From: Blasia pusilla | Taxonomy: Eukaryota; Marchantiophyta; Marchantiopsida; Blasiales | Length of the DNA: 64,000 nucleotides | Direction of reading: 5' to 3' | Assembly: GCA_050084515.1 (NCBI GenBank) | Contig: CM114273.1 | Location: 310,001-374,000, forward strand | Made by a program: the position numbers and the translations under genes | In this document: positions 48,416 through 64,000 of the stretch, one piece after another | Layout: every line of letters begins with the position of its first letter | Numbering within the stretch: position 1 is the first letter of the stretch | The notes under the pieces: model-generated | The model's input: only the letters and a program-made list of their open reading frames with translations | The model's database searches: none | What the model was told of the DNA's origin: nothing

Positions 48416-51350
48416 TATTGGAGATTCCTTTTTATTTGCAAAGAAGAATTTCTTTTTCTAGATCAAGGATAGCAAGATTTTTTTTTTTGGTAGTATATTG
48501 TTAATCTCTTCATTACTTGAAATGCATTTTGATTATTCGCTTTTGAGTTTACAAGCCCATTACCCCTCCCATTACTCCTCTATTTTAGCATTCCATGATG
48601 GCTTGCACTTATGGATTTTGTATAGTGGAACCCACTCAAAAATTCAAGAGGATTTTTTTTCTTTTTATTGATTAGTTAAAAAGATAAAATTTATATGTAA
48701 ATGTTTGTATTATTTTGAGTTATTCATCAGTGTACAATGGAATTAGAGTGATCCTATTGGCTTAGACAGCGAGCAATTCCGTTGGCTAGAAGGGACATGT
48801 GTCAAAAGGAGAGGTGATCTCAAAATGAAGAGGCATTCTCCAATAATAATATAGATTGGGTGGTGACTTGCAATTATGCATAAAAGACTTCAATTTTAAA
48901 TCTGATTTTAATCATCCCAAAGGGATTTGGAAATGTCTTATGCTTCTATCTAAAATTGTGCCATGTTAAGTTCTTATGGTCATGTCTAAAATTATGTTAT
49001 GTTAAGTTTTTTACACTCTAGAATGTTCTTGTCGAGTTAATTCACTCTACCACTACTATTTTTACCTTCCATTCCAAGAGGGCTACACTAGTTTAATTTC
49101 TCTTAAAAACAATTTAGTCGTGAGGCCTTGTTTGAATTGTTGAATGTTGTGATATTTATGATTTATTTGTAGTAGTGATGTTGGATGGGAAGAATTCCCT
49201 CTTCTCATTATTTACCCTCAAAGGGAAGGGTTTGTTCTAACTTGGTCTCGTTGTAGTCCCTTACTTTCGGTGCTACCCTCCTCCATTCCCTCTATATCCA
49301 TCCCCTCACAAAGGGTAGGGATGGAGATGTGCTCTGTCTATTCCTTCTCATTTCGGATATGGATGGAAAAAGAGTAGATATTTCATTATCTCTTTCCTCC
49401 TTAATTGATTTTTTATTAGTATTGGGAATCCCTCTTTTGTTGATAAGTTTCTCCCTTTCTCTTTTCATTTGAACCATATTCAAAATTAGAAGAAAAAATT
49501 ATGAAAATGTAACAATGATGAGACCAATCACAAGAAGACACCTTTGAAGGTCTTTTTTCCAATGTCAAAAAATTAGACCACATCAAAAAAGGCATAATAC
49601 CCTCAATAAAGTAGATTAACTTTTGGAACTTTATCTTAACGATGTTATCTTTTTAAAGTGTTTCAAATGCGAAGTCTATTTATAGTTGTTTTTAAAAGAT
49701 GTAAATAATATATTATTTTTAGTCACATGTTTCCTTTCCTACTTGCACTCTTATTTCTTTCCATTTTCAACTTCTTTTCTATTGCTAAAATTATTTTCTT
49801 CCATTAAAGTTCAAAAAAATACACAATTTTTTTTGTAAAACTTAAGGACCATGTTCATTTTATAATAGTCAACACATGGTCCAGAAACGATATAAAGTCA
49901 CTCTAGAGAAATAAAAAAGAATGTATTCATGGTGTTACGACAAAATGACACACATATTAGGTAATGACTACATTATATTCCTAGTTAATCTAAGATGTTT
50001 AGAAGCAATGCTCGATTCAAAGGAAATTGCACATCTTAATGATACTATCCTCAACTAGATGTTCTATACGAGAAGTGTGAAACAAAGGATGTTTCTTTCA
50101 ATCTGATTGTTACTAATGATATTTTCTTTTCTGATTCATGTTGGTTCACAAAAGGTTGTCTATTTTCCATGTACATGTTGTCCCTACAAGTGGAAGTGAC
50201 GATAGAGAGTGATGGCATGCACTGGTGGTACATTCTGACTTCTACTCATTTGAATGTCAAGCTTGTAAGGAAATATTTTGGCAAGCAATTCGAAGAGAAG
50301 ACTAATCACCCAATCACACTTGAATCGAGGGCCACGTGCAGTTAGCTACTAAACGCAAAATCGGGTGGATTGGGTATTGAAAATTACCTTACTATGAATT
50401 TTAAGGAATGTGACCAAGAAGGATAGATGGGCTTGAGGCATGATTTTACAAATACTTCCATTACTTAGATACCCTTTTTTAGAGAGAATGAAACATGTAA
50501 ATATGGATTATGGAGCATATTCAAGGTAGTGAAGTTGTTAAGGATTATAGAAAAGCAAGGAACTAATGAGTTTTAAAATTTTCTTTATATAATCATATGG
50601 ATCTTTCATAATGTATGAACTTACACATCCCGCCATACCAATGATCTTTGCAATGTTGGCACACTCAAATAAAAGAACTTTAAAAGAAAATCATCAAAGG
50701 TTGGATTGTAGATGATAAAAAAATTCAAAATTTGTAGGCTTTTTTTAAAATATCCACATAAAAATCTACATTATTAAGGGAGCATGGTTTCTTTATTTAC
50801 AAACACTTCTCTTATTCTTATCTACACATGAATATTAGGTAGTAAGAAAATATTTTTTCACACAAGTAAAAAATTAAATATTTTAATTATTGTGAGACAT
50901 GATTAGCAGTTCTATAGTTTTATGCATAACATGGGTCTCTACACTAATCTCCTCAAAACCTTATATTGTAAGAGAAAAGAGAAAACCATTTCATCTTCCC
51001 AATTGACGTCAATGGTTTCATCTTTCTCTTCTTCATAAAATGCTCGATGGAAAACCTATCAGAGATACAAAGGAGAGGGCATAGAGAGCCAAAAACCCGC
51101 GGGCCAAAACCGGCCCTGAAAAGAAAGAAGGGGCCCTTCCCCTTGTTGACCAAATTCACAAACAACAAAGACAAAGACTACTAAATGAGCCTCCAGCATT
51201 GGCGTCTATAACCGCCCCCCTTAGCCCGCCAATTGAAGAAGATAACCAAGAAGGCTCTAGGACAATCTCCAAGGGGGCTACTAGTTATAGGTGGCTGAAA
51301 ATAAAAAACCCATAAAAGACATTTTTTCATAATATTTCATTAAAAGAAAG
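48416..51350. other. AT-rich intergenic stretch with a Helitron end
   Basis: At 48790-48855 a truncated Helitron family 5' end is visible on the minus strand (TCTATATTATTATTGGAGAA, followed by T on +). The rest is AT-rich with short frames lacking motifs. One dispersed-module copy lies at 51036-51120. Confidence 0.45.
51036..51120 (-). repeat. Dispersed module, copy c
   Basis: On the minus strand it reads ggcccgcgggtttttggctc, then a cctttgtat phrase and 'ggttttccatcgagc'. It is the copy closest to 34756-34835. A 73-codon frame runs into it from the right on the minus strand, as expected if it were the tail of a larger element. Confidence 0.6.
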
Positions 51351-51351
51351 G

Positions 51352-51353
<2 letters not shown>

Positions 51354-51382
<29 letters not shown>
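51354..51382. repeat. (TA)n microsatellite
   Basis: About fourteen uninterrupted TA dinucleotides immediately to the left of the GC-rich island. Confidence 0.92.
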
Positions 51383-51387
<5 letters not shown>

Positions 51388-51389
51388 TG

Positions 51390-51815
51390 GGAGAAAGTCC
51401 CCGGACCCTACCTACAGGTCGTGAATCTCCCGGAGATCTGGTCAACGGAGATGGACGGAGTACGTTGACGAGAGTTTCTCGGTCCGTCAATGCTCGTACT
51501 CTTGTCGGTCAACGATACGTCTGTCCGGACTCCGGACTCCGGTTAACCCCATACGGCCGGACTTTAACCGTTCTACTGAGCGAACGGATGCGGATCCTTT
51601 CCCGTGAGCACCCGTGAAAAATCCCGACGGGGTAACGGGTTTCCCGCACGAGCTTCGGTACTTTCATTTCGATAGTTGGTATTGGCGATAGTTGGGAGTC
51701 GGCGTCACCGGTAAGCGTCGCAGTCCGCGTAACGTGGCAAAAGAGACGGTGGTCGTCAGCCGTCGCTGAATATAAGATCTGATCTCGGACGGTGAGTCCG
51801 GGCTACCGCAGGTTT
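51390..51815. other. GC-rich, CpG-rich island in AT-rich DNA
   Basis: About 425 bp of markedly GC-rich sequence with abrupt edges. The two ends are weakly inverted relative to each other (CCCGGACcc.acc... and ..gagatc.ga/tc) and short phrases such as gtcaacg and ccggactccgg repeat inside. A 76-codon + frame has no motif. It could be a non-autonomous transposon or a transferred fragment. No relation to the other repeats here was seen. Confidence 0.45.
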
Positions 51816-52022
51816 TATTTCACCAATTTTTTAATAGAAATAAATATCTATTTTATTCTCAAAAAATTAATCAAAACAATTTATCCACTTTATTATAAAA
51901 TAATAAATGATTTCATGACTGAAATTAGTTCCACTCGTGCATTTCCTTTTATTATACGCTAACTTGGGATTTATACTTGTAATGATTTTTGGGGACTTTG
52001 TTCCTAATCTTTTATTATTTGA

Positions 52023-52189
52023 CTAGTCGGTGTGGTGTCCGTGTCATGCACGAGTGATATTTAATTTTCTCTTTAATTCAACTCCCTCTTTCAAAGTGAC
52101 ATGTGGCAACACCATAGGAGCACTTAGAGGACATGTGTCAGCACCTAAGGAGGGTTTCTTCAAACCCCGTCCTCTTTTAATTATATAGA
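52023..52189 (-). mobile_element. Non-autonomous Helitron (167 bp)
   Basis: The minus strand starts TCTATATAATTAAAAGAGG and ends with a CTCGTGCATGACACGG hairpin-like tail and the terminal CTAG. A and T flank the ends. It contains the 'acatgtgtca' phrases common to the family. Confidence 0.82.
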
Positions 52190-52399
52190 TTATTTTTTGT
52201 TCATCAATTGGTATGTTTATATTAGAAAGACAACTTCAGCTCAAATTATTTCATTGACATCTTGGTATGTCGTGGATTGTATGGCACCTTCCGATCATTC
52301 ACGCTTCAGGGATGGCGGAGACAAACGTAAGAGACTACAAAAATAGAAGAGGGGAGAGTTTAGAAGGTAGACTGTGGAATGATCTTTGCTCCTTGCGGG

Positions 52400-52500
52400 C
52401 AGTAAAACCATGGAAGGGGAGGCTTCAATAAAAAGCGGGTGATGGAAAACCCATCCGGAATACAAAAAAGAGGTGACTCAAAGAGTCAAGAGTAAAAATG
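52400..52500 (-). repeat. Dispersed module, copy d
   Basis: On the minus strand 'gactctttgagtcacctc', then 'gtattccggatgggttttcc' and 'cacccgctttttattgaagc'. It is closest to copy b in the minisatellite. Confidence 0.65.
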
Positions 52501-53589
52501 ATCAACCTGAGGTGCCCTTTAAGGTTCGGCACCTTGATCCTTATAGCAAAGCACACTTGTTTTTATTGTGGATTATTTGATTTTCAGTCATATTAGGGTT
52601 TGGTGTTTCACTATTGTGATTTCCATTCTTTCACCATTTCCCCCACTAGCATCCTTCCCTCCTAGACACCCTTGCTTGATGCATGCACGTATTGTGTGTC
52701 CTAGTTTACTCCCTTTAACTCGATGTTTGTTTTGACTCCATGTAAGTATCCAAAACATTGTTTAATACCTTTCTCCCTAAAGTATACCGTCATTACTTTC
52801 CACCTTGATCCTTCTTCCGACCATATACTGCCCACATTCATTTTTTCTTCGATCTAGTCTCCGACATGCCTCCTTCTACATTGCAAGTATTTGTGAGGGA
52901 ATTTGAGTTTGAGAGTTTCTAAGTCAAGAATTTAGTGATATGTGAAGAAGTAAGAGTTGACCATTAGATAGGATCGCACTTGATCTTAGGGATGAGATCC
53001 CTCAGTATCTACTATTTTTCCTTCCACATTGGTGTCCTTCGCTATACTTGTGATGGGAAGGCCGACCATTGGGAGGTTTTGGCCCGATTGAAGGGAATCT
53101 CTTCAGAGTGACTTTGTGGCTTGTGTTATAGGTAGTCCCTCACTTCACTTCAACCAAGAGAAGTGCAATCTCAAATGATCTTGTAAGGGAAAGTGAATTG
53201 CTACCTCTGATAGATGATCTTGTAGCAAAAAACTTGCGATGGTGAAGGACACTAGATTGTGCTTGCACATACTCGCAATTGGTACACACTCTTTGCCCTA
53301 TGGCCATTACGTCTTTGATAATTGATACCATCAGCGCCCTTGGGAGGCTACATCCTCGCCCCACGGTTGATATTTTAGGTTTCATAGGTTACTTCCATCC
53401 CAATATGGTTGTTTTCCTACATCTACTCCTCTTTGCACGTGGAGTCCGACAATATCTACGTCTTGCTTCTAGAGGTTTGTGAGGCATAGTGTACAAAAAT
53501 TTTTGGGATTGATTTCCCCTAAATGATCATGCTAGAGGCTTCTCTGATTTTCTTCAAGCTAAATCTTATCCAGCTTAGGGGAGACTTCC

Positions 53590-54480
53590 AATAGGAATGG
53601 TGCGGATATCAAGGGTGAAAATACTCTTCGCATTGTTGAAGGAGGATGGAGGAATTGATCAAGTTGTCCTTGGTGAGGTTCTTCAAAGGTTGGTGACTTG
53701 AAGTATAACTTTGCAACATCATGAAGCTTTCAAGTCACAACTATGTCTACATCTATTTTTTGTGGCCACCCTAGCTCATTGTGAAATGATTGGACTTGGT
53801 TTGAGGTCTTCCCTTGATATACATCGAGAGTGGGTGGTTTTACAAGTAGATGTCAAGAATGCCTTCAACTTAGTGTCATGTAGGGATATCTTTTCGAAGA
53901 TGAAGGGTGCAAGTGGTCCCCTTGCAGATGTCATTCCCTTTGTGTGGGATTTTCGTGGAGCCACTTCCACCCTCTATTTACACCATAGTTGGTTTGAGGA
54001 GGAAGTTATGGTTTTGGAGTTCACCATTAATATCCATCAACAAGATCCACTTGGTGATACCTTCGTTTGCATTCTCTCATTATTGGGAAGTTCTATCTAC
54101 AATGTAGGTCTTTCATAGTTATATTTTCTCTTCATGGTCAAATTATACTCACATTGTTGGTTTTGGAGATATGGTTGTCCTTCCATTTCAAAATTTTACT
54201 GCTCAATTGGCACATGTTGGCCTTATGGTGAAGGTGGGGAAGTACAAGGAATGGTCCCCATTTAGTCTACCATCTTATTTTCGCCTTCTTAAATTTTTTT
54301 TAACCATGGATGGAGGCTTGTGCAACCTAGGAGTTCCACTTTGGAGTGAAGAATTTTTTTCAGGCTTCGTCGCTACAACACTTATAAAGGATCTTCTTCA
54401 TGTTGATGAGCTCATGACCATTGATGATCCTCAAGTTGCTTTCAGCATACTCTTGTATTTTTTCTATATGCCATAGCTAT
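53590..54480 (+). pseudogene. Non-LTR-type reverse transcriptase remnant
   Basis: Broken + strand frames carry RT motifs: LLKEDGGIDQVVLGEVLQRL near 53640 (the conserved segment before the palm), VLQVDVKNAFNLVS near 53845 with the first catalytic Asp, and QQDPLGDTF near 54045. Near 54135 is THIVGFGDMVV, where the YADD-like second active-site Asp pair is no longer recognisable. A conserved tail follows (FTAQLAHVGLMVKVGK, LGVPLWSEEFF, DDPQVAFSIL). The VDxxNAFNxVS and QGDPLG pattern belongs to a non-LTR-like RT group. Which one is not certain. No endonuclease domain was seen. Stops and shifts make it inactive. Confidence 0.7.
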
Positions 54481-55960
54481 CTCATTAGCATTTTGTGATT
54501 CTAGTCTATTCCTTACTCTCCTTAGATCTTTTGATAGAAAGTGTTTGGAGAACTTTTAGGAAGCAAATCCTTTGAGTTCCCCAAGGGTGCACTAGCCTGT
54601 CGACACTCATCATGACCTATCACATTTGGTCATGGTGAGTATCTTCTCTTGATGGAGTTAGCTACCTCTTAGTGTTTTTAAGCGAGTAGGGCCACTAAGT
54701 GTCTCAGTAGATGAGGGATTGTTTCCCCTACAAGATTTTTTCTTAAAGCACATAGAGATTAATAATCTCTTCTACATGAGGCTAGGGTTCTTGTACGGAT
54801 TTTGTTCTCCTTAATTATCTCTAGTTAGTCAAGGCTCCAAAAATCTTTGATTGGGATTCTTAGAAATGGAAATTGTAGGTGGTTCATCATGTTTGTTACA
54901 AAAATAAAGAAAATTAATTATCTCATTGCATTGGCAAGATCATGTACAAAGTGATCTTGAGATGATTGATCTCAATCTCATATAGAGGAGCCTCAAGCAC
55001 AAAATGCTCATCCATTAGGTGTTTCTTACACAATCAAGTAGGATGCAATGGATAGAGAGGTGATGGCTAGGAGGCATTGCAAGAAGGATGCAAGGTTGAA
55101 GAAGAAAGAGTGGATACCAATTATGAAGGTACCAAAAAGCTCCAATGAGTATTTTCTACAACTCAAGAGGAATATTCTTTATCAATCACATCTTGATTTT
55201 TTGCTTAAACAACTATGTCAATGGAAAAACTAATATTTTGATACATTGTAGAATTATTTATGTAGATTTCATTGTCTCCCTTGGACCCTTATAAAGTTAT
55301 ACATGTCAAACTCATGTTGTGTCTCTTTATGGAGCTAAACCCACCTCTTAACTGACTCAAAAAATGTAGGGAATAGATGTGTGATTAAATATATCCATCT
55401 TCATGATGAAGGTTAGTCCATGTAGAAGCATTGCTCTATCTGCAATAGGAACACTAAAGGTGTTTTTCTCTCCTAATCATCTTGTTGCAAACAAGTTTTC
55501 CAACTTACAAAATGATTGCTTTAAGATAATTACATAGCTCTTGCGTTTGACTCCTTCATACAATTTTGATGTTCTTAATGAAATAAGGCTTTAATTAATA
55601 TCAATACAAGTAAGAGCCCATAACTTGGACAAGTCTATGCTTACAAGCTTATGTTCTAAGATAAGCTTCCACATCCCAAGCACCTTATGCAGTGATGTAC
55701 ATTATCATATAACCCAAGGCTATTGTTTCCATTCAAGTGTCCAACTTGCCATAATCCCTTTTTATAAAAGTCAAGATTAGGATAATCCCACAGAACTCCG
55801 ATCATTCATAAAATTTATGAAGGAAAATTTCAAACTTCTTAATGGAAGAGAAACCACAAAGTTCTTAGAATTTACTTCAACCTAAGACAATAAATAAAGA
55901 GAAGGGAAATATTGTGTACTAACCATAAGGATCAATGGATAGAGCAATGCCATCTCCCAA
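54481..55960. other. Flank of the RT relic, no gene
   Basis: May include further decayed coding of the same element (to about 54850). A 61-codon lysine-rich frame at 55048-55233 has no motif and is probably chance. Confidence 0.4.
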
Positions 55961-55964
55961 TCAT

Positions 55965-56264
55965 GGTTGCATAAAAATGGATAAGTCCGTCCCTAGGAAG
56001 GACATTGACGAAAAAGTTTGGCCATGGATTATAAGAGGTGGGGCCCACACTTTATAGTAGGGCAAGGTCGAGTGGGGCAATAAGAGGGGAGGGAATGGGG
56101 ATGGAGGTAGGAAGAAACGGGAAATTATGGAACATGTAAGCAAGTGGGGGGAATGAGAAAGAAGGAGAAGGTGGGGTCCATATGGACAAGTCCTTCCATA
56201 GGATGGACGTACGTCCACAGACATGGGCATGTCCTCCGACGTGGATTTTATCCACATGCAACCT
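55965..56264 (+). mobile_element. MITE-like repeat, copy 3 of 3
   Basis: The best-preserved copy (300 bp). It starts GGTTGCATAAAAATGGA and ends TCCACATGCAACC, so the terminal inverted repeats read GGTTGCAT on both strands, and GGAC/GTCC phrases follow inside. Same orientation as the other two. Confidence 0.75.
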
Positions 56265-58470
56265 TGCTCCCCATGACTAGAGCTTGTAACATTGATTGCA
56301 CTTGAACTATAAAATCACTCAATCAACCAATTCAACTAGGACCTGACTCAAGAAATAGTTCTTAAGAAGTTTTAATATTTTGAGTAAGAGGCGAAAGATA
56401 ATTTAAAACTTGCCAATTTCTTTGATGTATTATGTAAGTGACGGGATTGTCTTGGGATTTGGACTAAAATTAAGGCAAAGCTTTAGAAATGGACATGTTG
56501 ACACTTGTACACATGTTCGTGGAAGAGCATATCATGTCTTTTTCCTTACCCGTGGATAACTCGACTAATCATGTAGCTTGCATGACCACATAAATGGGTT
56601 ACTATTATGAGAGGGTGGATAGCGACAAGGGGATAATTAGGAGAGTGGTGGAGAGGCATGAGCAAAGGTGAGTGAGGAGAAGAGGAAGAGGGAGGCACAC
56701 ATTGGATAAGATTTCAAGTGGTGGGGACCAAAAAAATCACGCTTTAATTTTTTTGAATTCTCACATGAATTTCTATAGTTACTATATTAACGAATCTCTA
56801 TAGTTACTATATTAATGTATTATCTTTGTTTGGTAAGGTAATGAGGTAGTCCCTTCCAACTAAACTTGTATCAAGACCTCAACACATAGTAGTATTCACC
56901 CCATAGAGTGAAGGGTCCCAAGAGGAAACTTCAGTTAAATCTTCGAGAATCCTAAATGTGGAATGTGCCAATAAGACTAGAAGTTGAAGTAGAACAGTGA
57001 AGGTAGATTGCACTCACCACACAAGGGCAATTAAGAAGGTTCTCTCATACAAGAGGGTGATTGAGTAAATTTCAGTTTTTGGGGCGAATGTCCCGATTGG
57101 GTTTGAAGGAGGAGGCCGATTGGATCAATATGCTCCATCATTTTCTTATTGGTAGCCTGGTTCAGAATCATGGTAGTCCTCCATCTTAAGCTCTTTAGCC
57201 TTATTAACGTGCTTTGAGTCTAAGTGGAAGAATGGTAGGTGTGAAGTGAACTTGGGGAATGAGCTTGGTTGAAGTTTGGGTTAGATAGATATCATGGTAG
57301 ATGGTAAGGTCGTGACGCCAAAAAAATGGTGATGTTAGCCAGAAGTATGAGGTTCCACTGCCTCAACAAAGGTTGTCCCCTCATTCTAGAACTTAAACAC
57401 AACCACCCACAACATATGGACCGTAGTGAAATGCCTCCTCTTGTCGTATTAGGAAACAACCAACTTATTCAAGTGCAAGCGTTCTTTGTGGTGGTATTCC
57501 CACGTCCCTCTGTTGTATAGTGGGCTGTTAAAAAGTGGAGTCGTATTTTCCACCTCATTAAATACCAGCACTTCCTGTGGCAGAGCTCCCAAAAACCTTT
57601 TCGTACTCCACAAACCTTTCCATGTGTCAGCTTTTGTAAACCACTTTCGTATCACGAATACGAACTCACTACGTTTCGTTTCAATTTCTTTTCTGACAAG
57701 AGGTATCACTTAAACCACATCAAGGAAATCTCTGCTTATGAAAGAATCCAAAAAGTAACTTACACAAGCGAAGAAAAGCACTAAGATTCTTCCCTTTGCT
57801 TTTCAAATTGAGATTGTGAAGTGAGATTACCCCAAATGCGCCATGCAAGGTGAGAGAACAGCGCACAATTGCAAGGCTATGCGTGTCTTGAACTGAATAA
57901 CAGACTTTGAGTTTCACTGACTTGTCATTTTACTTACTCCAGTTCCTCCTTGGAGAACCATCCCGATGTACACAAAGTTCAACAGTAGGATTTTTCAGCT
58001 CCATGAAAGTCATCCTTGGTCTTGTGGTGGCCCACCTACTGCGCGCAGTAGAGATAATCCCAACCTGTTTTGATAGCAAATCCAGCTTCTGAACGTTGAG
58101 ACACAGTTATGTTTCTTTAAAGAAGATGCCATAGAATCCATAGGAAAGCCGAGAAATAGACAATTCATCCCATCTTGGCTCACCAACTACTGGAGCCTCA
58201 GAAGCTAGCTCTCAGATCCTTGAAGGTTTAACTTGATGTGCAAACACAGAGAAAAATACCTCCAGAGACATTTTTCCTGTGGAGACAGGTTCATGAAATG
58301 GTATGGAGAGTTACAATTGACGCTCTTTCCTTTAGTGCCGGTGCTTGGATCCGGTACGGATGACCCCATTGTCTTGTATGTTTCACTGCTTTTAACAAAG
58401 ATACTCTAATTCTGTACATATGCACACCCTGTGTGAAAAGGGTAATCGTCATACATTTGGTGTAATAGTT
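56265..58470. other. Intergenic DNA and 3' flank of citrate synthase
   Basis: A direct repeat of the 'ctatagttactatattaa' phrase lies at about 56774-56820. From about 57900 to 58470 the DNA is probably the 3' UTR or downstream flank of the minus-strand citrate synthase gene. An 86-codon minus frame at 57449-57709 and an overlapping + frame are not recognisable. Confidence 0.45.
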
Positions 58471-58474
58471 CTCT

Positions 58475-63896
<5,422 letters not shown>

Positions 63897-64000
63897 GTGC
63901 AGTCCCCTCCGAAACCAAAAAAAAATTTGCACAGTCACATACAGATACCAGTGCACCGCGCTCCGCTCCTTCGAGCGATTCGTTTGAGACCCTGAGTTTT

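Noticed and set aside
55048-55233. Lysine-rich 61-codon ORF
   Set aside because: Short, no motif, no splice context or homologous copy in the window.
57449-57713. Overlapping 86- and 75-codon ORFs on opposite strands downstream of citrate synthase
   Set aside because: Mutually exclusive, motif-free, and no supporting context.

Overview
This window is plant nuclear DNA. It is AT-rich, holds only a few genes, and those genes have GT-AG introns, a PTS2-type peroxisomal targeting signal and classic plant transposons. Two intact-looking genes can be read exon by exon: a GDSL esterase/lipase on the + strand (44318-45929, five coding exons, 368 aa) and a peroxisomal/glyoxysomal-type citrate synthase on the - strand (58475-63896, fourteen coding exons, 527 aa). 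Both lie in islands richer in GC than their surroundings. The exact lineage is not decidable from sequence alone. GC-rich genes in AT-rich repeats, together with the reverse-transcriptase family at 53.6-54.5 kb, are compatible with a seedless plant such as a bryophyte, but that is an inference.

Layout. 0-3.6 kb: mixed-composition DNA with one candidate terminal exon (- strand) and simple repeats. 4.5-7.7 kb: decayed multi-exon - strand gene with a PIF1-family helicase portion followed by exons ending in a charged coiled-coil-like segment. 7.7-23 kb: AT-rich intergenic DNA with a diverged direct duplication (12.5/13.9 kb), a small Helitron (16.05 kb), a MITE-like element (17.4 kb) and a fold-back (17.8 kb). 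23.6-31.4 kb: two Ty1/copia elements of one family in opposite orientation, one truncated (- strand) and one complete but dead (+ strand, 26080-31361, 312-bp LTRs, PBS and PPT visible). 31.5-34 kb: four short non-autonomous Helitrons in the same orientation. 36.8-37.9 kb: a roughly 54-bp minisatellite. 38.2-38.75 kb: four consecutive hairpins around a 150-codon ORF. 40.6 and 47.6 kb: two copies of a roughly 0.8-kb repeat with Helitron-like ends. 51.4-51.8 kb: a GC-rich island. 52-56 kb: another Helitron, a non-LTR-type reverse-transcriptase relic and a third copy of the MITE-like element.

The two real genes appear functionally independent. The GDSL protein has a signal peptide and is probably secreted. 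Citrate synthase would act in peroxisomes, in the glyoxylate cycle and in export of beta-oxidation carbon. The most noteworthy signals are (i) a partial tandem duplication of citrate synthase exon 2 inside its own intron, (ii) the Helitron family with precise A|T insertion sites, (iii) clusters of near-perfect short inverted repeats at unrelated places, including inside the copia RNase H region, and (iv) the PIF1-plus-C-terminal-exon relic. No rRNA, tRNA or CRISPR array was found.
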